From Lachnospiraceae bacterium (GTDB lineage: Bacteria > Bacillota > Clostridia > Lachnospirales > Lachnospiraceae), in assembly GCA_003507655.1 (NCBI GenBank), contig DNUZ01000015.1, positions 1 through 30,020 on the forward strand: a stretch of 30,020 bases of DNA, written 5' to 3'. The position numbers and the translations under genes were made by a program. A model generated the notes under the pieces. That model saw only the letters and a list, made by a program, of their open reading frames with translations, was not told the DNA's origin and searched no databases. Below, in pieces: positions 16,930 to 22,815 of this stretch. Each line of letters opens with the position of its first letter. Positions within the stretch are counted from its first letter, which is position 1.

Positions 16930-16958
16930 TTGACAAATATCCAGTTGCGTGATAATAT
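16930..16958 (+). promoter_or_regulatory. Promoter of the antisense (antitoxin) RNA
   Basis: TTGACA (16930-16935), a 17-bp spacer and TAATAT (16953-16958), followed about 12 nt later by GGGTACTGCC, the expected 5' end of the RNA. No ORF of note begins here, which fits a noncoding transcript. Confidence 0.75.
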
Positions 16959-16965
16959 GATAGTA

Positions 16966-17054
16966 GAAAAGGGTACTGCCGATAGACGGTTAGTCCACAT
17001 ACTTATTGATTACAAAATAACCGTTCAGTTTGCAGGCTGGGGCGGTTATTTTTG
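16966..17054 (+). ncRNA. Putative type I antitoxin RNA (RNAII-like)
   Basis: A transcript of about 90 nt is expected from the promoter at 16930 to the terminator at 17014-17054. It contains two boxes, GGGTACTGCC (16971-16980) and CGGTTAGTCC (16987-16996), that are present in the same order at the 5' end of the oppositely transcribed toxin mRNA. It shares the terminator stem with that mRNA. This is the layout of the Fst/RNAII (par of pAD1) system, in which the repeats pair between the two RNAs and block toxin translation. Ends are predicted, not measured. Confidence 0.72.
17014..17054. terminator. Bidirectional terminator shared by toxin mRNA and antisense RNA
   Basis: AAAATAACCG (17014-17023) is a perfect 10-bp match to CGGTTATTTT (17043-17052), flanked by A-rich sequence on the left and T-rich on the right, so it can end transcripts from both sides. 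The toxin stop codon lies in its right arm. Confidence 0.85.
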
Positions 17055-17141
17055 TGATTTATTGCATCCAATGGAATATCCAAGTCCGAAAGAGGTCAGG
17101 CATAAGCTGATGACTGCAATCAGACCTACAAGTGTCAGCAT
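17046..17141 (-). CDS. Holin-like / Fst-type type I toxin (31 aa)
   Basis: A short minus-strand gene encodes a 31-residue membrane peptide: MLTLVGLIAVISLCLTSF, then GLGYSIGCNKSQK. One hydrophobic helix and a short charged tail are typical of the putative holin-like toxin / Fst-TxpA family, which damage the membrane when expressed freely. AAGGAGG lies 8 nt before the chosen ATG; an in-frame ATG two codons earlier is too close to it. The mRNA probably starts near 17246 and has a 5' hairpin (CAGAGGG with CCCTCTG, 17189-17209) that could hide the ribosome site. Regulation by the convergent antisense RNA is inferred from the paired repeats. Confidence 0.78.
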   Translation of the reverse strand: MLTLVGLIAVISLCLTSFGLGYSIGCNKSQK

Positions 17142-17214
17142 TGGCATCCCCTCCTTTCAACAGATTCCCGTTCAGGTTTCTATGTAATCAGAGGGTCACA
17201 GTCCCTCTGTAGAA

Positions 17215-17259
17215 GGACTAACCGCCTACCGTTATGGCAGTACCCATAATGTAATTATA
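17215..17259 (-). promoter_or_regulatory. Toxin promoter and 5' repeat boxes
   Basis: On the minus strand a TATAAT (17254-17259) has only a weak -35 (TGGAAA-like). It is followed by GGGTACTGCC (17245 to 17236) and CGGTTAGTCC (17224 to 17215), the same two boxes carried by the antisense RNA. Confidence 0.7.
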
Positions 17260-17549
17260 GCAGTTTTTGACAGATTTTTCCATATTTTTAGATGTAACTT
17301 TCATTTCCATTTTCTTTATTTTTAAACTTATAGACTTCAATCGGTTTAAAGTCTATCTGCCTGCAACCAATCAGCTGCACATTGTGTAATGTCTTTTATT
17401 TTTTCCAAACAAAATTACCCCACTATTAAAAACTGTATAACAGCTTCCATGTACCGGGTATCCTCCGATACATTTTCCGGATTTTTCGACTTTCTTAGGT
17501 TAATCAAAAATTGTGTTACTTTAAAATCGCACAAAAACAAAGAGATTTT
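17260..17549. other. AT-rich spacer without a supported gene
   Basis: About 290 bp between the toxin promoter and the next gene. I see only a short inverted repeat (TAGACTT at 17331-17337 with AAGTCTA at 17349-17355) and no convincing promoter or reading frame. It may be decayed sequence. Confidence 0.4.
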
Positions 17550-17915
17550 ATGCAAAATCCGGTTTTAAATTCAAAGAAGAAAGGAGACGCAGCGGATCGT
17601 ATTTTAAATCCGTCTGCTGATAAACACAAAATGAAAGAAATAAACAATATAGCAGATACAACCGGTCGTGCAACATACCAGTCTTCTCCAACAAAGATTT
17701 CTCCGGCTATGGAGCAATTATATTTTGAGATGGAGGATAAAGAGCATGTGTTCCAAATAGGACTTAAAACCATACTTGAATGTATCCTTTTTGGAGCCCA
17801 GGAAAAACAACTGCCAGATCTTCCACTTTCATGGTATACGGAGGTGTGTAGCAGGTATGATATTCCTATGTCGGAGTTATTTGGAGAAGAGGAGGACAGC
17901 AGGATGCAGATGTGA
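17550..17915 (+). CDS. Hypothetical protein, accessory region
   Basis: The ATG at 17550 gives 121 residues; the frame is open from a TTG at 17511, and an ATG at 17631 (94 residues) is an alternative. None has a strong ribosome site; AAGAGA before 17550 is the best. The first 45 residues are polar and look disordered. The rest is compact (ISPAMEQLYFEMEDKEHVF, then IGLKTILECILFGAQE, and LPLSWYTEVCSRY). A similar small helical unit is common near mobile or phage-like regions of these bacteria, but I cannot name the family. It is 30 nt upstream of the next gene and probably co-transcribed. Confidence 0.55.
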   Translation: MQNPVLNSKKKGDAADRILNPSADKHKMKEINNIADTTGRATYQSSPTKISPAMEQLYFEMEDKEHVFQIGLKTILECILFGAQEKQLPDLPLSWYTEVCSRYDIPMSELFGEEEDSRMQM

Positions 17916-17945
17916 GTGGATTTAATTTAATAAAGGAGAAAAACG

Positions 17946-18419
17946 ATGGGTAAAGAATTATGCTTTATTATTGAAAATGAAAATATATATTTAGAGCAGG
18001 TTTTGGTGAATTATATAGATATTCCTATTTTTTTCTTATGTAGAGGGAAAAAGCAGTATTATATAGCTTTATGTACCGATATTAGTAAATTAATCTATAT
18101 TATTACGAAGCTTTCGTTTTCGGACGCATATTGCTTATTACATGGGAAAATGCCTATGAGAGATGCTATCTTAAAACAAAAAGAATATTGGCTGGTTTAT
18201 TCTGAGAATGAAATCAGTTCAGATATTGTCACAAAACACGAAATGAGTATGCTGAAGTGCGAATTGTTACCAGAGGATGGAGCTGTGTTCCAAATTTTAA
18301 CAAAACAGGTGGAGACATTTGTACAGGAATTTGACAAAGAGTTTTTTGCTACTAAATATTTTACTGAAAGTGAGAAAAAAGCTGATTTGAATGATTTAGA
18401 TGAAGTAGCTGAAGACTAG
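17946..18419 (+). CDS. Hypothetical protein, possibly DUF6575-like
   Basis: This 157-residue soluble protein has AAAGGAG 7 nt before its ATG. It has no signal peptide or membrane span. A beta-rich N-terminal half (YIDIPIFFLCRGKKQYYIA, LCTDISKLIYIITKLS) is followed by LHGKMPMRDAILKQKEYWLV and an acidic C-terminal tail. The layout (a strand-rich fold that reads as a substrate or ligand sensor, then a conserved DAI...WLV block) fits what I recall of a family labelled DUF6575, with low certainty. It is paired with the preceding gene, 30 nt away. Confidence 0.6.
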   Translation: MGKELCFIIENENIYLEQVLVNYIDIPIFFLCRGKKQYYIALCTDISKLIYIITKLSFSDAYCLLHGKMPMRDAILKQKEYWLVYSENEISSDIVTKHEMSMLKCELLPEDGAVFQILTKQVETFVQEFDKEFFATKYFTESEKKADLNDLDEVAED

Positions 18420-18479
18420 ATTAAAAGAAAGTCTTATCAGGGCATTAAACGTAAGATGATATAAAAATCCTACATTAAC

Positions 18480-18695
18480 AAGGGTACTGCTCATAATGAT
18501 GCACGGAATGATAGCTGCAACTGTCAGCTTATGCAGTCGGAAATGGCTATTGTTTTTTATGTAATGAAATATCTGAATCAGAAGAAAGCCTGACATGAGT
18601 AAATGGCTAACTCCGTATTTTCAGATATTCACATTGGTTTATCCGACTGCCATAGTATCGCAGCATTTCATCCCAAATCATAATGTAGTACCCTT
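18480..18695. repeat. 216-bp imperfect palindrome with GGGTACT ends
   Basis: Three matching segments read inward from both ends: AAGGGTACT (18480-18488) with AGTACCCTT (18687-18695); GCAGTCGGA (18533-18541) with TCCGACTGC (18642-18650); AATATCTGAA (18568-18577) with TTCAGATATT (18620-18629). CATAATGAT at the left also nearly matches the right arm. A minus-strand TATAAT (18702-18707) lies 8 nt outside the right end, as in the toxin locus at 17 kb. No toxin ORF remains; the best frame in the left arm is broken. It may be a decayed relative of that locus or a foldback/MITE-like element. Confidence 0.65.
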
Positions 18696-18716
18696 GACTG
18701 GATTATATCATAAGTT

Positions 18717-18868
18717 TTTCTTGGTTTCTATAAATGAATGATGGGTAGCCATATCACTTCCGAAAAGATGGAAAGGATTCTGTTACGATTCCCATACATG
18801 GAAAAATTAAAAAGATATATCTTAAACAATTAAGAAAGATTGTAGAGGAGGAACAAGTATGTCATTAA
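18717..18868 (+). pseudogene. hicA: hicA toxin remnant
   Basis: The sequence reads GFYK, an in-frame stop, then MMGSH, and after a 2-nt frame shift HFRKDGKDSVTIPIHGKIKK and YLKQLRKIV. That is the C-terminal half of a HicA mRNA interferase: the GSHH-F core with its catalytic His, then the V-PxH block. The N-terminal part is missing, and the 216-bp palindrome lies immediately upstream. The fragment runs 10 nt into hicB, the usual hicA-hicB overlap. The toxin is almost certainly inactive. Confidence 0.72.
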
Positions 18869-19068
18869 AGGAGTATATGGAACTGCCGTACAGCATGAGT
18901 ATCATTCCTGATACAGTAGAAGGTGGATTCACTGTCATTTTTCCGGAACTTCCCGGATGCATGACATGTGGGGATACAATAGAAGAAGCTGTTGAAATGG
19001 CAATGGATGCAAAGAAATGCTGGTTGGAAGACGCAATAGAAATGGGGAAAAAAATACCTTTGCCGTAA
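18859..19068 (+). CDS. hicB: HicB-family antitoxin, short or truncated form
   Basis: This 69-residue protein has GAGGAGG 8 nt before ATG 18859. It holds the HicB partial RNase-H fold with the signature YSMSIIPDTVEGGFTVIFPE, then LPGC and GDTIEEAVEMA, and ends at KKIPLP. Longer HicB proteins (110-140 residues) add a C-terminal DNA-binding domain after this point, and none is readable downstream. It is either a complete short HicB or one cut by decay. Its partner hicA is broken, so it is an orphan antitoxin; a function in sequestering HicA from elsewhere is possible. Confidence 0.8.
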   Translation: MSLKEYMELPYSMSIIPDTVEGGFTVIFPELPGCMTCGDTIEEAVEMAMDAKKCWLEDAIEMGKKIPLP

Positions 19069-19334
19069 CAAGAAAGAGATTTAAAATAAAAAAGGGATTT
19101 ATACGGATAAAGATCTAATCCGGTCTATTCCAAGTATTCCGAGATATCGGATGACTATATGAAAAAGTAGTTCAAGCCTTAAAAGAAAAGGCAGAACGTT
19201 TTGGCACTGTACAGCTACACCAGTTAAAAGGGCTGTTGGTCGGGTACCTGTCAGTCCTATTATATTTCAAGGATCATGGAATTTCCTAACAACTATAAAA
19301 GAATTCAGTTACTAGTGGATAAAATGTTTTTGTA
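19069..19334. other. Decayed coding debris
   Basis: No intact gene. One broken frame around 19160-19289 reads EKVVQALKEKAERFGTVQL followed by HQLKGLLVGYLSVLLYF before a stop, which has amino-acid-like texture but no start or ribosome site. It looks like a remnant of an accessory gene. I do not recognise the family. Confidence 0.4.
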
Positions 19335-19406
19335 TTGAAAAAGTGTACGGTGAATGATAATATATAATTAAAAATGAACAAGAACTAAAAAATACATTTT
19401 TAAAAT
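19335..19406 (+). promoter_or_regulatory. Promoter and leader block of the HTH regulator
   Basis: TTGAAA (19335-19340), a 17-bp spacer and TAATAT (19358-19363), then TACATTTTTAAAAT at 19393-19406. It matches the block before the BspA-like gene in hexamers, spacing and leader word. About 180 nt of leader then separate it from the regulator. Confidence 0.65.
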
Positions 19407-19540
19407 GCATAATTATTTGTGATTATAGGAAGAAAGAAATAGAGAATATAAGACAGCACACATCAGATTCGGAACAATAAAAAGACAATAGAATACAAAA
19501 GTATCCTATATACAAAGATCACGATAGAAGGAGGAACGGG

Positions 19541-19585
19541 TTGAAATCATATATTATATATACCGGATACCAACCCAAAATATAA
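19541..19585 (+). CDS. Possible 14-aa leader peptide before the HTH gene
   Basis: AAGGAGG (19528-19534) is the best ribosome site in the leader and sits 6 nt before a TTG, opening a 14-codon ORF (MKSYIIYTGYQPKI) that ends 2 nt before the regulator ATG. The regulator itself has no Shine-Dalgarno. Coupled translation from the leader is the simplest explanation. The alternative, that this site serves a non-standard upstream start of the regulator, needs an ATA or ATT codon in that frame. Confidence 0.45.
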   Translation: MKSYIIYTGYQPKI

Positions 19586-19587
19586 AA

Positions 19588-20370
19588 ATGATCATAGTAC
19601 CGGAAAAAGAGGCGTTGATTCGTAAATTTGCAGGGAGAAAAATCAGATTTTATAGAAAAAAAGCAAAAATGACGCAGGATGAATTTGGAATACGTCTTGC
19701 AAAAGAGTTAGGAAAAAAGGCGGATATCCAGGCAACAACGATTTCAAATTGGGAATACGGAAGAGTTCCCATTCGTAATCTTGAAGCAATCGCAAAAGTA
19801 TTGAATGTAACAGTAGATGATCTGATCCCGGGAGAAGAGGAGCTTGAAGAAGAATTGGGAACTAAAAAACTTACAGAACAGGAAGATGTCAGTCTGACAT
19901 TGACTGATAAAAAGTACAAGCTGCAATCAAATTTCCGTTTGCCGGTTTCCGTTGAAGAATTGGAACGCTATGATGGAGAACCTGTGTGGGTTAGAAGCAG
20001 AAATTCAATGTATAGTGGTAAATGGGGAATTGTAGATGCACTTCGTCAAACAATTGTTTTTAAAAAAGGAGTTTATACGAAATTTTCGGACATTGATGGT
20101 ATCATATACCGTTTTCCTCAGCCGTTTTCACTTCCAGTGGATGCAATAGGCAGACCTTTAGCATTATCAGAGGTAAGAAAAAGTATAGAACCAATCTGGG
20201 TTGAAATAATTAGTAGTGATATGACAGAAAAAATATTGATGAAAGGCTGGTACGAGTATTATCACAATTCTGATTGTGTATCGAATAATTCCGGTGCCAT
20301 TCTATCTCTATCACTATACGGAAAAACATGGGTTGCATTCACAGACCCATGTAAAACAGATGAAGATTAA
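19588..20370 (+). CDS. XRE-family HTH transcriptional regulator
   Basis: This 260-residue protein starts at ATG 19588. A Cro/CI-type helix-turn-helix lies at about residues 10-80 (IRFYRKKAKMTQDEFGIRLA, then ATTISNWEYGRVPIRNLEAI, AKVLNVTVDDLI). An acidic hinge (GEEELEEELG) leads to about 150 residues of beta-rich sequence (VWVRSRNSMYSGKWGIVDA, IDGIIYRFPQPFS, and a C-terminal ILSLSLYGKTWVAFTDP), an unfamiliar domain that may bind a ligand or partner. It lacks its own ribosome site and follows a 14-codon leader ORF. Its promoter resembles that of the BspA-like gene, so the two may be co-regulated. Confidence 0.85.
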   Translation: MIIVPEKEALIRKFAGRKIRFYRKKAKMTQDEFGIRLAKELGKKADIQATTISNWEYGRVPIRNLEAIAKVLNVTVDDLIPGEEELEEELGTKKLTEQEDVSLTLTDKKYKLQSNFRLPVSVEELERYDGEPVWVRSRNSMYSGKWGIVDALRQTIVFKKGVYTKFSDIDGIIYRFPQPFSLPVDAIGRPLALSEVRKSIEPIWVEIISSDMTEKILMKGWYEYYHNSDCVSNNSGAILSLSLYGKTWVAFTDPCKTDED

Positions 20371-20387
20371 TCTGTTAAAAAATCACG

Positions 20388-20423
20388 AAAGGACTGCAAT
20401 TACAAAGTCTGCAGTCCTTTTTA
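20388..20423. terminator. Bidirectional terminator between HTH gene and tyrA
   Basis: AAAGGACTGCA (20388-20398) pairs perfectly with TGCAGTCCTTT (20410-20420), with T-rich sequence after it on the plus strand and another T-run beyond it on the minus strand. It lies between the converging regulator and tyrA genes. Confidence 0.88.
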
Positions 20424-20457
20424 CATTTATTATCACTATCGAAAAGAGAAGTTTTAC

Positions 20458-21555
20458 TTACCTTCTATGTACCACATAATGGTTATCCTCCATCAGCTTC
20501 ACAGCCTTTTCAAGAGCATCCTCTTCATAGAACTCAATCTGGAGCACACCGTCCTCATATTCCCGGTTGTGCAAAATTCCAATATTTTTAATACTGATAT
20601 TGTGGCTTGCCATAATGGTAGCTAAAGTGGCAATGGCACCGGCTTCATCGACAAGATCGCAGTAGACACTGTAATTTTTCTGTAAGGAACCACGGACAGG
20701 GGTTGTGATAGAATCACGATAATCTTTGGCACTTTGGAAAAAAGAAATAATGTCATCGGACTTTGCATCTGCGACAGAAGAGCGAATATTTTGTAATGCA
20801 TGGATATAGCAATCCGTCAGTTTTAAAATCTGTTCCTGATTAGATAAACAGATATTCTGCCACATCACAGGAGAAGAAGAGGCAATGCGCGTAATATCCT
20901 TAAAGCCGCCGGCTGCAATTGTACGCATTGTTTCCTGTTCATCATCTAAATCCGAAACCAAATTGACCAGACTAGAAGCAATAATATGCGGAAGATGACT
21001 GATCGCAGCCGTTGCAAAATCATGTTTTTCATAGTCCAGGATCATAGGCACCGAGCCTAAGGATTTGACCAGAGCATGAAACTCCTCAAGCTGTGCAGGG
21101 GTTGTCTTAGCCGTTGGGGTAATGATATAGTAGGCATTTTCCAAAAGATATTCCGTAGCATTAAAAAAACCTGTTTTTTCGGAACCGCACATCGGATGAC
21201 CGCCGATAAAATTCGCTTCCATATCCAGGGCAGTTACAGCTTTGTGGATATCGCTTTTGACACTGCCGACATCGGTAATGATACAGGAGGGTTTGATGAC
21301 AGATTTTAATTCCTTTAAATAAATAAGATTCTGCTGCACCGGAGTACAGAGAAAAATGTAGTCACAGTCAGCAAAATCCGAGAGTGGCAGCAGCGTATCA
21401 TTCTCGATGGTGCCAAAATCGTGTGCTTCCTGAATGGTGTCAGCATGTCTGGCAGTAGCGATCAGGGTAGTGTCGGAGTATTTTTTCTTTATTGTCCTAG
21501 CAATGGAACCGCCAATCAGTCCAAGACCGATAAAGCCAACTTTTTCAAAAGACAT
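20458..21555 (-). CDS. tyrA: Prephenate dehydrogenase with C-terminal ACT domain
   Basis: This 365-residue enzyme oxidatively decarboxylates prephenate to 4-hydroxyphenylpyruvate, the committed step to tyrosine. A Rossmann motif G10-x-G12-x2-G15 (FIGLGLIGGSIART) is followed by the catalytic region (GGHPMCGSEKTGF and HLPHIIASSLV) and a helical dimerisation domain. An ACT domain covers about residues 290-360 (DEAGAIATLATIMASHNIS), probably for tyrosine feedback. The length matches Bacillus-type TyrA. Its ATG shares a base with the aroF stop (TAATG), with GGAGGACA ahead, so the two are translationally coupled. Confidence 0.95.
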   Translation of the reverse strand: MSFEKVGFIGLGLIGGSIARTIKKKYSDTTLIATARHADTIQEAHDFGTIENDTLLPLSDFADCDYIFLCTPVQQNLIYLKELKSVIKPSCIITDVGSVKSDIHKAVTALDMEANFIGGHPMCGSEKTGFFNATEYLLENAYYIITPTAKTTPAQLEEFHALVKSLGSVPMILDYEKHDFATAAISHLPHIIASSLVNLVSDLDDEQETMRTIAAGGFKDITRIASSSPVMWQNICLSNQEQILKLTDCYIHALQNIRSSVADAKSDDIISFFQSAKDYRDSITTPVRGSLQKNYSVYCDLVDEAGAIATLATIMASHNISIKNIGILHNREYEDGVLQIEFYEEDALEKAVKLMEDNHYVVHRR

Positions 21556-22568
21556 TACAGTGTCCTCCCGGATAATTCAATGTAAGGTTTGATATTGTTC
21601 ATCACGGAATCAAACTGCTCAAAGTTCAAAGACTGCGGACCATCGGAAAGCGCATGGGCAGGGTCATTGTGAACCTCAATCATCAGACCATCTGCACCGC
21701 AGGCAATGGCAGCTTTTGCAAGAGGTTCCACATAGGAACGGACACCGGTTGCATGGCTTGGGTCAACAATAACCGGAAGGTGTGTTTTTTCTTTTAAAAC
21801 GCAGACAGCACTTAAGTCTAAAGTGTTGCGTGTAGCAGTTTCAAAAGTACGGATTCCGCGTTCGCAAAGGGCAACTTTGGAATTCCCGGCAGCCATGATA
21901 TATTCTGCAGCGTTGAGCCATTCATCGATCGTAGCAGAAAGACCACGCTTTAACAGTACCGGCATACCGGTGCGTCCAACCTCTTTTAAAAGTTCAAAAT
22001 TCTGCATATTTCTGGCACCGACCTGCAGCATGGAAACATACTGTTCCGCAGATTCCACGGCGTGGGCGCTGGTTACCTCACAAATAGTTGCCAATCCGGT
22101 TTCTTTTGCGGCAGTCTGCATATATTTTAAACCTTCTACTTCCAGTCCCTGGAAAGAGTATGGGGAAGTACGCGGCTTATAAGCACCGCCACGGAGGATC
22201 GTTGCGCCGGATTTTTTAACGGCATGGGCAATCTTTAAAAGCTGTTCCTCTGTCTCTACGGCACATGGTCCGGACATGATCGTAATGTTGTTTGGACCGA
22301 TCTTAGTGCTGCCAACGGAGAATTCCATCGGTTCCGGGTGGAACTTCTTATTAGACAGCTTATAGCTTTCCGTGATCGGGACAATTTTCTCCACGGAAGG
22401 GAGAGCACAGATAGCATTGGTGTCTAACTTGGATTTGTCGCCGACAACACCGATGATCAGCACTTCCTCGCCCTGGGAAAGATGCGTATGTAAGCCCTTT
22501 TCTTCAATTTTTGTAATAATCTTTTTGACAGCGGATTCTTCCGCGTTTGGTTTCATAACAATAATCAT
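21555..22568 (-). CDS. aroF: 3-deoxy-7-phosphoheptulonate synthase (DAHP synthase)
   Basis: This enzyme condenses phosphoenolpyruvate and erythrose 4-phosphate in the first step of the shikimate pathway. The frame is open to 22616, but the ATG at 22568, with AAGAGG ahead, gives MIIVMKPNAEESAV, the normal start of the Bacillus/Thermotoga type (337 residues). An N-terminal ferredoxin-like (ACT-related) regulatory domain (about 1-70) is followed by the TIM barrel with IMSGPCAVE, RGGAYKPRTSPYSFQG, LLKRGL and VDPSHATG. It is the first gene of a two-gene unit with tyrA, which ties entry into the pathway to tyrosine output. Confidence 0.95.
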   Translation of the reverse strand: MIIVMKPNAEESAVKKIITKIEEKGLHTHLSQGEEVLIIGVVGDKSKLDTNAICALPSVEKIVPITESYKLSNKKFHPEPMEFSVGSTKIGPNNITIMSGPCAVETEEQLLKIAHAVKKSGATILRGGAYKPRTSPYSFQGLEVEGLKYMQTAAKETGLATICEVTSAHAVESAEQYVSMLQVGARNMQNFELLKEVGRTGMPVLLKRGLSATIDEWLNAAEYIMAAGNSKVALCERGIRTFETATRNTLDLSAVCVLKEKTHLPVIVDPSHATGVRSYVEPLAKAAIACGADGLMIEVHNDPAHALSDGPQSLNFEQFDSVMNNIKPYIELSGRTL

Positions 22569-22611
22569 AATCGTACCTCTTCTTCTATAAAATAAATCAT
22601 AAACTAAACAT

Positions 22612-22640
22612 ATCATACTATGAAATTTTTAAAAATGCAA
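22612..22640 (-). promoter_or_regulatory. aroF-tyrA promoter
   Basis: Read on the minus strand: TTGCAT (22640 to 22635), a 17-bp spacer and TATGAT (22617 to 22612), about 45 nt before the aroF ATG. The start at 22616 for aroF would lie inside this -10, a further reason to reject it. Confidence 0.65.
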
Positions 22641-22660
22641 CACTTCAACGCGTTTAAGTG
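22641..22660. promoter_or_regulatory. 20-bp palindrome abutting the aroF -35, possible operator
   Basis: A 20-bp near-perfect palindrome (9 of 10 pairs match) is built as CACTT-c-AACG and CGTT-t-AAGTG. The AACGCGTT centre is typical of LacI-family operators. It touches the aroF -35 and lies about 75 bp before the divergent EF-G-like promoter, so it could serve either side. Confidence 0.5.
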
Positions 22661-22733
22661 ATAAAATATTTTTGGAAAATGATTGTTAAAATAATAACAT
22701 AGAAAAATAAATTGTGAAAAATAAATAAAAGAC

Positions 22734-22762
22734 TTGAGAATAATCAGAAAATTTTGTAAAAT
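22734..22762 (+). promoter_or_regulatory. Promoter of the EF-G-like gene
   Basis: TTGAGA (22734-22739), a 17-bp spacer and TAAAAT (22757-22762), about 54 nt before the ATG. Confidence 0.65.
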
Positions 22763-22815
22763 ATAGATATCGGTAATGAGAAGTTGCCAAGATTAGTTTA
22801 AGGGAGGATTTTTAT

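Noticed and set aside
16915..17187. 90-residue plus-strand ORF over the toxin locus
   Set aside because: It crosses the antisense promoter and the shared terminator; the antisense RNA is better explained as noncoding.
22569..22616. Upstream ATG for DAHP synthase
   Set aside because: The added 16 residues do not belong to the family and the codon lies in the -10 of the promoter.
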